Part shown: piece after piece, positions 46,695 to 58,415 of the stretch
How the letters are laid out: the number at the start of each line of letters is the position of its first letter
Position numbering within the stretch: position 1 is the stretch's first letter
Assembly: GCF_900114915.1 (NCBI RefSeq)
Contig: NZ_FOUS01000001.1
Coordinates: 62,001 to 126,000, forward strand
Length of the DNA stretch: 64,000 nucleotides
Direction: 5' to 3'
DNA from: Bradyrhizobium sp. Rc3b
GTDB lineage: Bacteria > Pseudomonadota > Alphaproteobacteria > Rhizobiales > Xanthobacteraceae
The notes under the pieces: model-generated
What the model was told of the DNA's origin: nothing
The model's database searches: none
The model's input: the letters and a program-made list of their open reading frames with translations, nothing else
Translations under genes and position numbers: made by a program

Positions 46695-46790
46695 CCGTAG
46701 GGTGCGCAAAGCGAAGCGTGCCCACGAACTTCATGCGAATTGCTGAGAGAAGGTGGGCACGGCGCAAGTGCGCCTTTGCCCGCCCTACGG
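46695..46790. repeat. Palindromic repeat, family C
   Basis: CCGTAGGGTGCGCAAAGCG at the left is matched by CGCCTTTGCCCGCCCTACGG at the right, and CGTGCCCAC by GTGGGCACG inside. A related copy is at 61217-61310. It lies between two convergent genes. Confidence 0.85.
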
Positions 46791-46797
46791 CATCTCG

Positions 46798-48012
46798 CTA
46801 CGCCGCGAGATCCGCGACCACCGCATCCAGCACCGGAAAACCGCTGCTGGTCACGCGCAGCCGGCCCGTCGCATCCACCGTGATCGCGCCTTCCTCGCGC
46901 AGGAGCGCGATGCGCTTCGGATCGAGCGGGCGACCGGAGAGGGCTTTGTAGCGCTCGGGGTCGATGCCTTCGGCGAGACGCAATCCCATCAGCAGGAATT
47001 CGTCGGCGCGCTCTTCGCTGTTGAGGAGATCGTCGGTGACGACACCATGGCCGTTGGTCTCGACCCGCATCAGCCAGGCCTCGGGACGCTTCTCGGTGGC
47101 GGTCGCATGCCTGACGCCGTCGATGTCGAGCCGGCCATGCGCGCCGGGGCCGATGCCGGCATATTCCTCACCGCGCCAGTAGACCAGATTGTGCCGGCAC
47201 TCGGCGCCGCGCCGCGCGTGATTGGAGATCTCGTAGGCGGGCAGGCCGAGCTTGTCGCAGGTCTCCTGCGTGACGTCGTAGAGCGCGCGCGAGACCGCTT
47301 CGTCCGGCGTCTTCAATTTGCCGGCCTGGTGCAGGCCGAAGAACGGCGTGCCCTCCTCGATCGTCAATTGATAGAGCGACAGATGCTCGGCCGCTTCGTC
47401 GATAGCGAGACGCAGTTCATCGGCCCACATCGCCGGCGTCTGGTCGGGACGGGCGTAGATCAGATCGAACGAATAGCGATCGAACGAGCGGCGCGCGATC
47501 GCGACCGCATCGAGCGCCTCGCGCGCGCTGTGCAGGCGGCCCAGAGCTTTCAGCGAGGCATCATCGAGCGCTTGTACGCCGAGCGAAACGCGGTTTACGC
47601 CGGCGGTGCGATAGCCGGCAAAGCGCGTGGCTTCGACGCTGGTCGGATTCGCCTCCAGCGTCACCTCGACATCGCCGGCGACGGTCCAGTGCTTGCCGAT
47701 CGCGTCGAGCACCGCGCCGACGGTTGCGGGCTGCATCAGCGAGGGCGTGCCGCCGCCGAGAAAGATCGAGGTGACTTCACGGCCGGGCGAGCGCTCGGCG
47801 GTGGCCGCGATCTCCTGCGCGAAGGCGGATGCGAAGCGCGCCTCGTCGATCGCGGCGTGACGGACATGGCTGTTGAAGTCGCAATAGGGACACTTCGACA
47901 GGCAGAACGGCCAGTGCACGTAGACGCCGAAGGCTGCGGATTCTTGTTTTGACGCGTTTTCCTGGCGCGAACCGGTATCCACTTCGCTCGAAAACGCTCT
48001 ATCGCGGCTCAA
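46798..48012 (-). CDS. hemW: Radical SAM heme chaperone HemW
   Basis: A radical SAM protein formerly annotated as oxygen-independent coproporphyrinogen III oxidase. The cluster motif CLSKCPYC gives Cys37, Cys41 and Cys44, and the following residue is Asp rather than the extra Cys of true Hem[12 protein letters not shown] and [12 protein letters not shown] are typical. The first ~25 residues are encoded by a dispersed repeat (47941-48000). The true start is uncertain: TTG at 48012 overlaps the rdgB end, and GTG at 47982 is an alternative. Confidence 0.92.
   Translation of the reverse strand: MSRDRAFSSEVDTGSRQENASKQESAAFGVYVHWPFCLSKCPYCDFNSHVRHAAIDEARFASAFAQEIAATAERSPGREVTSIFLGGGTPSLMQPATVGAVLDAIGKHWTVAGDVEVTLEANPTSVEATRFAGYRTAGVNRVSLGVQALDDASLKALGRLHSAREALDAVAIARRSFDRYSFDLIYARPDQTPAMWADELRLAIDEAAEHLSLYQLTIEEGTPFFGLHQAGKLKTPDEAVSRALYDVTQETCDKLGLPAYEISNHARRGAECRHNLVYWRGEEYAGIGPGAHGRLDIDGVRHATATEKRPEAWLMRVETNGHGVVTDDLLNSEERADEFLLMGLRLAEGIDPERYKALSGRPLDPKRIALLREEGAITVDATGRLRVTSSGFPVLDAVVADLAA
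47941..48000. repeat. Dispersed repeat embedded in the 5' end of hemW
   Basis: On the minus strand it begins AGAGCGTTTTCGAGCGAAG and contains TGGATACCGGTTCGCGCC and AAAACGCGTCAAAAC. I recognise it as a mosaic sequence widely scattered between genes in Bradyrhizobium and relatives. Here it is in frame with hemW. Confidence 0.7.
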
Positions 48013-48634
48013 GGCAGATCTCCGCCAGTTTCACGAAGGCGCGGGCGCGATGCGACAGGCCGAGGCCAAGCGGCGGCAGGCCGTGCTTCTCGATGCTCTC
48101 CATCTCGCCGAAGGTGCGATCATATCCGTCAGGCAGGAACATCGGATCGTAACCAAAACCGGCGGTGCCGCGCGGCGGCCAGACCAGCGTGCCGTCGACG
48201 CGCGCCTCGACCTCATCGAGATGATCGTCGGGCCAGGCGACGCAGAGCGCGGAGACGAAATGCGCCTTGCGCTTCTCCGGGCTCGTCGCGCCACGCTCCT
48301 GCAGCAGGCGTTCGATCTGTGCCATCGCCGCGTTGAAGTCTTTGCCTGGGCCGGCCCAGCGCGCGCTGTAGATGCCGGGCGCACCATCCAGTGCGTCGAC
48401 CACGATGCCGGAATCGTCGGCAAAGGCGGGAAGCCTGGTCGCCTGCGCCGCCGCGATCGCCTTGATCGCGGCATTGCTGCGGAAATCGTTGCCGGTCTCG
48501 TCCGGTTCGGCGAGGCCGAGCTCACCGGCCGACACCGCCTCGATGCCGTACGGCGCGAGCAGCTCCTTCATCTCGGCCAGCTTGCCGGGATTATGGGTGG
48601 CGATGACGAGCTTTCCGGTGATTCGGCGGTGCAT
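47999..48634 (-). CDS. rdgB: XTP/dITP diphosphatase (RdgB/HAM1)
   Basis: Removes deaminated purine nucleotides (dITP, XTP) before they enter [21 protein letters not shown] at the N-terminus and [24 protein letters not shown] are the HAM1 signatures, with [11 protein letters not shown] and LSHRARAF near the end. The 211-residue length from the ATG at 48634 is normal. It lies 11 nt downstream of rph and overlaps the hemW start, so rph-rdgB-hemW form one unit. Confidence 0.96.
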   Translation of the reverse strand: MHRRITGKLVIATHNPGKLAEMKELLAPYGIEAVSAGELGLAEPDETGNDFRSNAAIKAIAAAQATRLPAFADDSGIVVDALDGAPGIYSARWAGPGKDFNAAMAQIERLLQERGATSPEKRKAHFVSALCVAWPDDHLDEVEARVDGTLVWPPRGTAGFGYDPMFLPDGYDRTFGEMESIEKHGLPPLGLGLSHRARAFVKLAEICLEPR

Positions 48635-48645
48635 GGGCCTATTGA

Positions 48646-49359
48646 CTACGCCACAGCCAGTTTCTGCAAGTCCACGAGACGCGCGATGCCTTTTTGCGCC
48701 AAGGCGATCAGCTTCAGGAACTCGTCCTGCGTAAAAGGCTCGCGTTCCGCGGTGCCCTGCACCTCGATGATGCGGCCATCGCCGGTCATGACGAAATTGG
48801 CGTCGGTCTGGGCTTCCGAATCCTCGGCGTAGTCGAGATCGAGCACCGGCGTGCCGTTGTAGATGCCGCAGGAGATCGCGGCGACGTTGTCGCGCATCAC
48901 GTTGGCCTTGATCATGTTGCGCGCCTTCATCCAGTTGATGCAATCGGCGAGCGCGACCCAGGCACCGGTGATCGAGGCCGTGCGCGTGCCGCCGTCGGCC
49001 TGGAGCACGTCGCAATCGACCGTGATCTGGCGCTCGCCGAGCGCTTCGAGATCGACGATGGTGCGAAGCGAGCGGCCGATCAGGCGCTGGATCTCGACGG
49101 TGCGGCCGCTCTGCTTGCCGGCGGAAGCCTCGCGGCGGGTGCGCTCGGAGGTCGCGCGCGGCAGCATGCCGTATTCGGCGGTGACCCAGCCGCGGCCCTG
49201 GCCCTTCAGCCACGGCGGCAGGCGATCTTCCAGCGTGGCGGTGACCAGCACATGGGTGTCGCCGAACTTCACCAGGCAGGAGCCTTCCGCATATTTGACC
49301 ACGCCGCGCTCCAGCGTCACGGGGCGCAATTCGTCGGGCGCACGGCGGCTTGGCCGCAT
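48646..49359 (-). CDS. rph: Ribonuclease PH
   Basis: Phosphorolytic 3'-5' exoribonuclease that trims tRNA 3' ends. The ATG at 49359 has a strong GGAGG sequence 10 nt upstream and gives [19 protein letters not shown], the standard start, and 237 residues. [43 protein letters not shown] carries the active-site arginine and aspartate residues. It is divergent from hrcA. Confidence 0.97.
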   Translation of the reverse strand: MRPSRRAPDELRPVTLERGVVKYAEGSCLVKFGDTHVLVTATLEDRLPPWLKGQGRGWVTAEYGMLPRATSERTRREASAGKQSGRTVEIQRLIGRSLRTIVDLEALGERQITVDCDVLQADGGTRTASITGAWVALADCINWMKARNMIKANVMRDNVAAISCGIYNGTPVLDLDYAEDSEAQTDANFVMTGDGRIIEVQGTAEREPFTQDEFLKLIALAQKGIARLVDLQKLAVA

Positions 49360-49541
49360 GGGAAATCCTCCAAAACTCGTCGGTATAGGGCTGTTCGCGG
49401 TGCTTGTAGGTGGGGTGAGGGTATGCGGCAAGGGGAAAGGACAAGGCTTTTTCACCCTCGGTTTTCCACCCTGCAAACGCGACGCTTGTCAGAACCCTCC
49501 TGGATGGACAAATTATGAGCATCTGAGAGGAGTTACCGTCT

Positions 49542-50630
49542 GTGGCCCATCACGATCCGATCCATCTGATCGCGCCGCGCGCAGGCCTCGCCCAGCTCAA
49601 CGAGCGTTCTCGCGACATCTTTCGTCAAATTGTCGAAAGTTATCTCGCGACCGGTGAGCCCGTGGGCTCGCGCAATATCTCGCGCCTTATCGCCATGCCG
49701 CTGTCGCCGGCCTCGGTCCGCAACGTCATGGCCGATCTGGAACAGCTCGGTCTGATCTACGCCCCGCACACCTCCGCCGGCCGGCTGCCGACGGAACTCG
49801 GCCTGCGTTTCTTTGTCGATGCCCTGATGCAGGTCGGCGACCTCAACGAGGCCGAGCGGCAGTCGATCCAGAGCCAGCTCACCTCCGTCGGCCAGGCCCA
49901 ATCGGTCGAGGCAGCGCTGGACCAGGCGCTGACGCGTCTGTCCGGCCTCACGCGGGCCGCCGCGGTGGTGCTGACGCCGAAATCCAATGCGCGGCTGAAG
50001 CACATCGAATTCGTCCGGCTGGAACCCGAGAGGGCGCTGGTGATCCTGGTCGGTGAGGACGGCCAGGTCGAAAACCGCGTGCTGTCGCTACCCCCCGGAG
50101 TTCCCTCCTCGGCAATCACCGAAGCCGGCAATTTCCTCAATGCGCGCATCCGTGGCCGCACTCTGGCCGAGGCGCGGCTCGAGCTCGAGACGGCACTTGG
50201 ACAGGCCCGCGCCGAGCTCGATCAGCTTGCACAGAAGGTGATTTCCGCCGGCATCGCCAGCTGGTCCGGCGGCGAGAACGAGGATCGCCAGCTCATCGTC
50301 CGCGGCCACGCCAATCTGCTCGAAGACCTGCACGCGCTGGAGGATCTGGAACGGGTGCGCCTGCTGTTCGACGATCTCGAGACCAAGCGCGGCGTGATCG
50401 ACCTGCTGGGACGCGCCGAGACCGCCGAGGGCGTGCGCATCTTCATCGGCAGCGAGAACAAGCTGTTTTCGCTGTCGGGATCCTCCACCATCATCTCACC
50501 GTATCGGGATGCCGCCGGCCATATCGTCGGCGTTCTGGGCGTGATCGGGCCGACACGGCTGAATTATGCCCGTGTGATCCCGACCGTGGACTACGCCGCC
50601 CGCATCGTCAGCCGCCTTTTGGGAGGCTGA
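49542..50630 (+). CDS. hrcA: Heat-inducible transcription repressor HrcA
   Basis: Represses groESL-type genes by binding CIRCE. The GTG start at 49542 follows [38 protein letters not shown] forms the winged-helix domain start, followed by [34 protein letters not shown]. The C-terminal GAF-like domain is complete. The 362-residue length is normal. No CIRCE sequence was seen in front of hrcA or grpE, so its targets lie elsewhere. grpE follows 96 nt later. Confidence 0.97.
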   Translation: MAHHDPIHLIAPRAGLAQLNERSRDIFRQIVESYLATGEPVGSRNISRLIAMPLSPASVRNVMADLEQLGLIYAPHTSAGRLPTELGLRFFVDALMQVGDLNEAERQSIQSQLTSVGQAQSVEAALDQALTRLSGLTRAAAVVLTPKSNARLKHIEFVRLEPERALVILVGEDGQVENRVLSLPPGVPSSAITEAGNFLNARIRGRTLAEARLELETALGQARAELDQLAQKVISAGIASWSGGENEDRQLIVRGHANLLEDLHALEDLERVRLLFDDLETKRGVIDLLGRAETAEGVRIFIGSENKLFSLSGSSTIISPYRDAAGHIVGVLGVIGPTRLNYARVIPTVDYAARIVSRLLGG

Positions 50631-50726
50631 CCGGCGTTTCCGCCGATCACGGGCGCTTGATTTTCGGCGCTTTAGGCACGATATCCGGGCCAACAATCCC
50701 TGGAAACGAGTTCGAGATTAGAGCCG

Positions 50727-51344
50727 ATGACCGAGCAAGACCGGCAACCCGAAGACACGACTGCAGCGACCGGCGAGCCCGTGGTGTCAAAACCCTACAT
50801 CATGCCCGACGATCCCGAGCCCGGCTCGGTCGAGCTGTTGCAGAAGGAAGCCGCCGAGGCGCGCGACCGCATGTTGCGGACGCTGGCCGAGATGGAGAAT
50901 CTGCGCAAGCGCACCACCAAGGAGGTCGCTGACGCCCGGCTCTACGGCATCACCGGCTTTGCCCGCGACGTGCTCGACATCGCGGACAATCTCCAGCGCG
51001 CGCTCGATGCCGTCCCGGCCGAGGCCCGTGCCGCGGCCGATCCCGGCCTGATCGCGCTGATCGAGGGCGTCGAGCTCACCGAGCGTTCGCTGCTCAACGC
51101 GCTGGAAAAGCACGGCGTCAAGAAGCTCGATCCGCAGGGCCAGAAGTTCGACCCGAACTTCCACCAGGCGATGTACGAAGTGCCCGATGCGTCGGTGCCG
51201 TCAGGCACCGTGGTGCAGATCATGCAGGCCGGCTACACCATCGGCGAGCGCGTGCTGCGCCCGGCCTTGGTCGGTGTCGCCAAGGGCGGCGCGAAGGCGG
51301 CGGCCGCGGCGAACAACAACGAGTCGAGCGGCGCGGCGAATTGA
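50727..51344 (+). CDS. grpE: Nucleotide exchange factor GrpE
   Basis: Accelerates ADP release from DnaK. A long N-terminal helix (about 45-95, containing [26 protein letters not shown]) gives the dimer stalk, and a beta domain follows with [17 protein letters not shown] and [26 protein letters not shown]. The 205 residues are typical. dnaK lies 2.5 kb further on the same strand, with two minus-strand genes between. Confidence 0.97.
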   Translation: MTEQDRQPEDTTAATGEPVVSKPYIMPDDPEPGSVELLQKEAAEARDRMLRTLAEMENLRKRTTKEVADARLYGITGFARDVLDIADNLQRALDAVPAEARAAADPGLIALIEGVELTERSLLNALEKHGVKKLDPQGQKFDPNFHQAMYEVPDASVPSGTVVQIMQAGYTIGERVLRPALVGVAKGGAKAAAAANNNESSGAAN

Positions 51345-51348
51345 GTTT

Positions 51349-51475
51349 CAGACCCTCATGGTGAGGAGCCGCGCGTTTGCGCGGCGTCTCGAACCATGAA
51401 GGCCAAGATGTAACGGCGGGGCCTTCATCCTTCGAGACGCGCGCGAAGAAGCGCGCTCCTCAGGATGAGGGTCTG
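51349..51475. repeat. Palindromic repeat, family D
   Basis: CAGACCCTCATGGTGAGGAGC at the left end is matched by the near-complement GCTCCTCAGGATGAGGGTCTG at the right, with inner GCGCGGCGTCTCGAA and TTCGAGACGCGCGC arms. It lies between convergent grpE and the nicotinamidase gene. It may act as a bidirectional terminator. Confidence 0.85.
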
Positions 51476-51492
51476 ACAGTGTCGCGCGTGTC

Positions 51493-52215
51493 CTACGCGC
51501 TCACCGCGATGTCCGCAGACTGAATCCGCTTCACGCCGGCCTTGGCCATATCGGCCCAGGCTTTTGCCAGCGAGCCCTGATTGTCGATGCCGCGGCAGGC
51601 GTCTTCCACCACATAGACCTCGAAGCCAGCCTTGCGCGCGTCGAGCGCGGTCCAGGCGACGCAGAAATCCGTCGCGAGCCCTGCGACGAAGACGCGCTTG
51701 ATCTTGCGCCCCTTGAGATAGCCGGCAAGTCCGGTCGAGGTCTTGCCGTCGGCTTCGAGGAAGGCCGAATAGCTGTCGACGTCCTTGTGAAAGCCCTTGC
51801 GGATGATCAGCTCGGCGTGCGGGATCGCAAGGTCCTTCGACAGCGAAGCGCCGTCGGTGCCCTGCACGCAATGGTCGGGCCACAGCACCTGCTTGCCGTA
51901 GGGAAGGTCGACGGTCTCGAACGGCTTCTTGCCGGAATGCACCGACGCAAACGAGATGTGGCCCGGCGTGTGCCAGTCCTGCGTCATCACCACGTTGGCA
52001 AACGCCTTCGAGATCTTGTTGATGACGGGCACCACCTGCTCGCCTTCCTTCACGGCGAGGCTGCCGCCCGGCAGGAAGCAGTTCTGCACGTCGATCACGA
52101 GCAGCGCGGAGGCATCGTCCGGCTTGATCGATGCCGCTGCAAAGAGCGCGTTGGGCGCGAGAGTCACCAGCGCCGTCGTTCCAAGCATTGCCAAGACTTG
52201 TCGCCGATCCAGCAT
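51493..52215 (-). CDS. pncA: Tat-type exported nicotinamidase/pyrazinamidase
   Basis: A 240-residue isochorismatase-fold amidase. The triad is Asp42 (VIDVQNCF), Lys140 (IIRKGF) and Cys185 (ATDFCVAW). TQDWHTPGH gives the metal ligands and WPDHCVQGT the substrate loop, as in PncA, which converts nicotinamide to nicotinate. Unlike cytoplasmic PncA it begins MLDRRQVLAMLGTTALVTL with a twin arginine and a hydrophobic segment ending near ALFAAA, so it is probably exported. A perfect 14-bp palindrome lies 48 bp upstream. Confidence 0.92.
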   Translation of the reverse strand: MLDRRQVLAMLGTTALVTLAPNALFAAASIKPDDASALLVIDVQNCFLPGGSLAVKEGEQVVPVINKISKAFANVVMTQDWHTPGHISFASVHSGKKPFETVDLPYGKQVLWPDHCVQGTDGASLSKDLAIPHAELIIRKGFHKDVDSYSAFLEADGKTSTGLAGYLKGRKIKRVFVAGLATDFCVAWTALDARKAGFEVYVVEDACRGIDNQGSLAKAWADMAKAGVKRIQSADIAVSA

Positions 52216-52262
52216 CGTTCGCCTCCCTCCAGGATGATCCAACGGAGACGAAGCCTAGTTCC

Positions 52263-52276
52263 GTTCGTATACGAAC
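52263..52276. promoter_or_regulatory. Perfect 14-bp palindrome upstream of the nicotinamidase gene
   Basis: GTTCGTATACGAAC is its own reverse complement and centres 54 bp upstream of the pncA start. The pattern is typical of operators of dimeric HTH repressors such as TetR or GntR types. No regulator gene lies nearby. Confidence 0.6.
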
Positions 52277-52335
52277 AGAAGCCCGAAAATGCGGCCGGTA
52301 GTGGCGAGGGGGGCTCTTGCCGCGTGCTCGGTGCA

Positions 52336-52453
52336 ACCTCTCCCGCTTGCGGGGGAGGTCGCGCGAAGGGCCGGGTGGGGGCTCTCTCCACATCGGGAGT
52401 GCCCCTATGCGGAAGCACCCTCTCCCCAACCCTCCCCCGCAAGCGGGGGAGGG
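52336..52453. repeat. GC-rich palindromic repeat, family B (second copy)
   Basis: ACCTCTCCCGCTTGCGGGGGAGGT at the left and CCCTCCCCCGCAAGCGGGGGAGGG-type sequence at the right share arms with the copies at 20562-20693 and 59483-59667. Confidence 0.85.
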
Positions 52454-52478
52454 AGCGCATTTCGTTCGGAGATGTAGC

Positions 52479-53420
52479 CTAGCCCTTCGGCTGAATCCCG
52501 TCGCGCACGGCGCGGAAGCGGGTGAAGGCGGCCAGCCACTGGTCGCGCGGCGCGCTGGCGATGATGCGCAGCGAGGCGCCGCCGCTCGAGAAGCGGATCC
52601 ACTGCACCACGGTCACCGGGACCTTGTCCTTGCCGCTGACGCCGTCGATCCGGGTCTCGAAGCCCTGCTGGCCGTTGATGCGGATCGGCTCGGACATGGT
52701 GACGCGCGATTCACGCACGCCGGGGATCTGCAGCGCCGCCTCCTGGGCGAAGCGGGCGCGGTCGTCGGCGGCTTGCGGCGTGGCGCCGATCAGACCGAGG
52801 ATCATGAATGGCTTCGACTCATAGCCTGCGCTCTCATTGCCGTCGGCGAGGATGATGCTGCTGCCCGGCGCGAGGGTCCGGATGTCCTTGAATTCGGCGA
52901 GATCGGTGATCCTGAACGGCATCAGCGCGATCTGCTCCTCGACCGAGACCTGCTTGCGGGTGACGGTGCTGGCGAACATCTGCCGCACCGCCTCATCCGT
53001 GTAGATCTTGGTCGCATTCTCCGGGACCTGCACCGCGACATAGCCGGAGAAGCCGGCGCCCGGCACGATCATCGAATAGCGCTTCACCGGGGTGTCGCCG
53101 GCCTTGCCGCTTTCGGTGGTGAAATAGGCGAGGCCCGCCGGCGTCTCGATCTTGTCCTGCTTGACGCCGCCGGCGCCGGCCGGATTGGAATTGAAGGCGC
53201 TCACGACCTCGCCATAGGCCGCCGGCGGCAGCTCGGTGATCAACACCTTGACGCTGCCGTCCTCGCTCTCGAAGCCCGGAAAGGTTTTTGCCGTGCTGAG
53301 ACCGACCAGCGGCACCATGCCGAGGCGCAAGCCGGGCGGAAACACGGCATCGGCGGCGAGGGCCGGAAACGCGGAGGCGATCAGGAGGGCGAGCGCGGCG
53401 AGGGGGCGGTTCAGCTTCAT
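52479..53420 (-). CDS. Exported protein of unknown function
   Basis: A 313-residue protein with a clear signal peptide (about 1-23, ending FPALAAD). The mature part has no family I recognise. Distinctive segments are FPPGLRLGMVPLVGL, SYEGV-free FSGYVAVQVPENATKIYTDEAV and SSGGASLRIIASAPRDQW. It is probably periplasmic. It lies between repeat copy B and the dnaK promoter region, on the opposite strand to dnaK. Confidence 0.8.
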   Translation of the reverse strand: MKLNRPLAALALLIASAFPALAADAVFPPGLRLGMVPLVGLSTAKTFPGFESEDGSVKVLITELPPAAYGEVVSAFNSNPAGAGGVKQDKIETPAGLAYFTTESGKAGDTPVKRYSMIVPGAGFSGYVAVQVPENATKIYTDEAVRQMFASTVTRKQVSVEEQIALMPFRITDLAEFKDIRTLAPGSSIILADGNESAGYESKPFMILGLIGATPQAADDRARFAQEAALQIPGVRESRVTMSEPIRINGQQGFETRIDGVSGKDKVPVTVVQWIRFSSGGASLRIIASAPRDQWLAAFTRFRAVRDGIQPKG

Positions 53421-53681
53421 GGGCACTCTGATTGGTTCACATTGAGGCCGTTCGATGGTCGGCCACCGGGCCGCATTGTCGCGCGAAGCAGCTGTGGCGG
53501 CTGACCGGCCGGTCCGCCTTTTACCGGGTTTGGGCGTGCGGCAACAGGGCGGGCGGACTTGCGGTAGCGGGGGCTTGCTGAAGCCTGAACCTGTTAATAA
53601 TTCCTCACCCGCAAGGGCGGTTGAGCCCGGATATCATCGTCCAAAACCCAATGTTTTCACGGCAGAAACGTAGCTTCGGTC

Positions 53682-53710
53682 CTTGCGGGCCCCTCCCCCC
53701 CTCCTATATG
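53682..53710 (+). promoter_or_regulatory. RpoH (sigma-32)-type promoter of dnaK
   Basis: CTTGCGG at 53682-53688, then CCTATATG at 53703-53710, with exactly 17 bp between CTTG and CCTATA. This is a near-perfect match to the alphaproteobacterial RpoH consensus. It lies about 105 bp upstream of the dnaK start. The rest of the 53421-53813 gap shows no gene. Confidence 0.88.
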
Positions 53711-53813
53711 AGCCTCAATCATCGCAATATCGCGGATGTTTGATCTTAGGGGGTTTCGGTCGGGTGCCTTCTGGGCCCAGCCAACCTGCCGCAAAAACAA
53801 GGATATCAGGACC

Positions 53814-55715
<1,902 letters not shown>

Positions 55716-55763
55716 ACCCCAAGAGGGTCATGATGCGGACGGCTTGGACCCCACACGCTCTAC

Positions 55764-55790
55764 CGGCCTCCTCCTTCGCGGGGGAGGCCG
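55764..55790. repeat. GC-rich hairpin between dnaK and dnaJ
   Basis: CGGCCTCC..CC, a TTCGC loop, and GG..GGAGGCCG form an 8+2-bp stem with one mismatched pair. No T-run follows. It may reduce read-through into dnaJ or protect the dnaK mRNA end. Confidence 0.6.
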
Positions 55791-55960
55791 CCGTGTCGGG
55801 ACGGACGGGCGGGTCGCCCGTTACGATCGATCAATTCCCAGCCGTTATGCTGAACGCCGCCACGCCGCCCTCTGCCGCCAAGCAGAAGGCTGCCTATATC
55901 GTCGTGTGGCGACGTCGTTTCGCTCCGACTTGAATCGCGATTGGATAGACCGAGTCCCAC

Positions 55961-57088
55961 ATGTCCACGTCCACCAAGCGCTGCTATTACGAAACCCTCG
56001 AAGTCGAGCGCGATGCCGACGAATCCGTCTTGAAATCGTCGTTCCGCAAGCTGGCGATGAAGTTCCATCCGGACCGCAATCCCGGGGACGACACCAGCGA
56101 AGTCAAGTTCAAGGAAATCAACGAGGCCTACGAGGTCCTCAAGGACAAGGACAAGCGCGCCGCCTATGACCGTTACGGCCATGCCGCCTTCGAGCAGGGC
56201 GGCGGCGGCGCCGGCTTCGGTGCGGGCTTTGCCTCTTCCTTCTCCGACATTTTCGAAGATCTGTTCGGCATGGCCGGGCAGCGCGGCCGCGGCGGCCGCG
56301 AGCGCGGCGCCGACTTGCGCTACAATATGGAAATCACGCTCGAGGAAGCCTTCGGCGGCAAGACCGCGCAGATCGAGATTCCGGTCTCGGTCACCTGCGA
56401 GGCCTGCTCGGGCATCGGCGCCAAGGCGGGAACCAAGCCGAAGACCTGTTCGAGCTGCGGCGGCGCCGGCCGCGTGCGGCAGTCGCAGGGCTTCTTCACG
56501 CTGGAGCGCACCTGTCCGGGCTGCCAGGGCCGCGGCCAGATGATCGAGGATGCCTGCCCGTCCTGCTCGGGCCAAGGCCGCGTGACCCGCGAGCGGAATC
56601 TTTCGGTCAACATTCCCCCGGGTGTCGAGGACGGCACAAGGATCAGGCTCGCCGGCGAGGGCGAGGCCGGGGTTCGCGGTGGTCCGCCCGGCGACCTCTA
56701 TATCTTCCTGTCGCTGGCCCAGCACCAGTTCTTCCAGCGCGATGGCGCCGATCTGCATTGCCGTGTGCCGATCTCGATGGTGACGGCCGCGCTCGGCGGC
56801 GAATTCGAGGTGCCGACCATCGAGAAGAGCAAGGCCAAGGTGAAGGTGCCGGCCGGGACCCAGTCGAACCGCCGGTTCCGCATTGCATCAAAAGGCATGC
56901 CGGTGCTGCGGTCGCGCCAGATGGGCGACATGTATGTTCAGGTCGTGGTCGAGACCCCGCAGAACCTCACCAAGAAGCAGCAGGAATTGCTGGCTGAGTT
57001 CGAAAAGCTGTCCTCCGGCAACACCCAACCGGAATCCGAGGGCTTCTTCGCCAAGGTCAAGGATTTCTTCGGTAATCGGGCGAGTTGA
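55961..57088 (+). CDS. dnaJ: Molecular chaperone DnaJ (Hsp40)
   Basis: A 375-residue type I Hsp40. The J domain has HPD at about 36-38 ([10 protein letters not shown]), followed by a Gly/Phe-rich stretch. Four CxxCxGxG-type zinc motifs lie at about 147-205 ([32 protein letters not shown]). The C-terminal substrate domain is complete. It stimulates DnaK ATPase. It is probably expressed by read-through from dnaK. Confidence 0.98.
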   Translation: MSTSTKRCYYETLEVERDADESVLKSSFRKLAMKFHPDRNPGDDTSEVKFKEINEAYEVLKDKDKRAAYDRYGHAAFEQGGGGAGFGAGFASSFSDIFEDLFGMAGQRGRGGRERGADLRYNMEITLEEAFGGKTAQIEIPVSVTCEACSGIGAKAGTKPKTCSSCGGAGRVRQSQGFFTLERTCPGCQGRGQMIEDACPSCSGQGRVTRERNLSVNIPPGVEDGTRIRLAGEGEAGVRGGPPGDLYIFLSLAQHQFFQRDGADLHCRVPISMVTAALGGEFEVPTIEKSKAKVKVPAGTQSNRRFRIASKGMPVLRSRQMGDMYVQVVVETPQNLTKKQQELLAEFEKLSSGNTQPESEGFFAKVKDFFGNRAS

Positions 57089-57173
57089 CCCGGCTTGACC
57101 ATACCGCTTTCGGCCTATACGTCTTTATGACCATTTTCTGACACGCGGTCCCGCGGTCCCGTCCGGTCCTGAC

Positions 57174-57773
57174 ATGCCATTGCCATCGTCCGCGCGTGCG
57201 TTGAAGAAGCCTCGTCTCGATGACGAGGTGCGCTTCCTCAGATCATGGATCGAAAAGCCCCTGCACATGGGCGCCGTGATGCCGTCGGGCAAGCTGCTGG
57301 CCCGGACCATGGCCCATTATGTCGATGTCGATTCAGACGCGCCCGTGGTCGAGCTCGGGCCTGGCACCGGCGCCATCACCTCAGCCCTGATCGAACGCGG
57401 CGTCGACCAGAAACGTCTCGTCCTCGTCGAATACAATCCCGGCTTCTGCGCGCTGCTGCGCGACCGCTATCCGCACGCCAAGGTTGTGCAGGGCGACGCC
57501 TATCGCCTGCGTGACACGCTCTGGAACGTCCTGAGCGCGCCGGCCTCCGCGGTCGTCTCCGGCCTGCCGCTCGTGACAAAACCGATGCTGACGCGGCTGC
57601 GGCTGATCCGCGACGCCTTCACGGCGCTCGCGCCGGGCGCGCCCTTCGTCCAGTTCACCTATGCGGTGGTACCGCCGATCCCGAAATCGCTGCCCGGCGT
57701 GTCCACAGAGGCGTCGGAACGGATCTGGATGAACCTTCCGCCGGCCCGCGTCTGGGTGTATCGCAAGGACTAA
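57174..57773 (+). CDS. pmtA: Phospholipid N-methyltransferase, PmtA-like
   Basis: A 199-residue class I SAM methyltransferase. FLRSWIEKPLHMGAVMPSGKLLARTMA is the N-terminal signature of the Sinorhizobium-type PmtA, and VVELGPGTGAIT (about 58-69) is the SAM motif. SGLPLVTKP lies in the active-site region. PmtA converts phosphatidylethanolamine to phosphatidylcholine, an abundant lipid in Bradyrhizobium. It may instead be one of the paralogous Pmt enzymes with partial activity. It follows dnaJ by 85 nt. Confidence 0.8.
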   Translation: MPLPSSARALKKPRLDDEVRFLRSWIEKPLHMGAVMPSGKLLARTMAHYVDVDSDAPVVELGPGTGAITSALIERGVDQKRLVLVEYNPGFCALLRDRYPHAKVVQGDAYRLRDTLWNVLSAPASAVVSGLPLVTKPMLTRLRLIRDAFTALAPGAPFVQFTYAVVPPIPKSLPGVSTEASERIWMNLPPARVWVYRKD

Positions 57774-57830
57774 TTCCGCCGGCTTGGTTCTTTGCGCGGC
57801 GGGCTCGTTTCGCCGAACGCATTGGATTGA

Positions 57831-58409
57831 ATGTCAGCTCCCAAGATCCTGATCATTCCCGGCTCGCTGCGCACCGGCTCGCACAATGCGAAGCTGGCGG
57901 CCGTCATAGCCTATGAATTCGCCCGGGCCGGCGTCGACGTCACCCGCATCTCGCTCGCCGATTTTCCGCTGCCGATCTATGACGGCGATCTCCAGGCCAA
58001 GTCCGGCCTGCCCAAGCACGCGATCAACCTCAAGCGCATGATCGGCGCGCATCATGGCGTGCTGATCGTCTCGCCCGAATACAATGCCTCGGTGCCGCCG
58101 CTGCTCAAGAACGCGATCGACTGGGTCAGCCGCGTGCACGATCTGCACGAGGCGCGCGGCGATGTGTTTCGCAACCGCGCCTTCGCGCTCGCCGGCGCCT
58201 CGCAGAGCCGGCTCGGTGCGGCTCGCGCGCTGCAGGCGTTGCGGCTGATCCTGACCTCCTGCCACGCCAATGTGATTGCCAGCCAGCTCACGCTCGCCTT
58301 TGCCGACCAGGCCTATGACGATATGGACAGGCTCAAGAACGAGGGCGACATCGCCGCGTTGAAGGAGCTGGTGGCGCGATTGATCGACATTTCTCAACGC
58401 ATGATGTGA
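57831..58409 (+). CDS. NADPH-dependent FMN reductase family protein
   Basis: A 192-residue flavodoxin-fold protein. IPGSLRTGSHNAKLA (about 9-23) is the FMN phosphate loop, and VSPEYNASVPPLLKNAIDW is the second family motif. Relatives reduce FMN, quinones, azo dyes or chromate; the substrate here is unknown. It lies 57 nt after pmtA and ends 6 nt before pyrF, so it shares a transcript with pyrF. Confidence 0.9.
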   Translation: MSAPKILIIPGSLRTGSHNAKLAAVIAYEFARAGVDVTRISLADFPLPIYDGDLQAKSGLPKHAINLKRMIGAHHGVLIVSPEYNASVPPLLKNAIDWVSRVHDLHEARGDVFRNRAFALAGASQSRLGAARALQALRLILTSCHANVIASQLTLAFADQAYDDMDRLKNEGDIAALKELVARLIDISQRMM

Positions 58410-58415
58410 GGTGAC

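Noticed and set aside
49360..49541. CIRCE element before hrcA
   Set aside because: No TTAGCACTC-N9-GAGTGCTAA-like sequence could be found in the gap.
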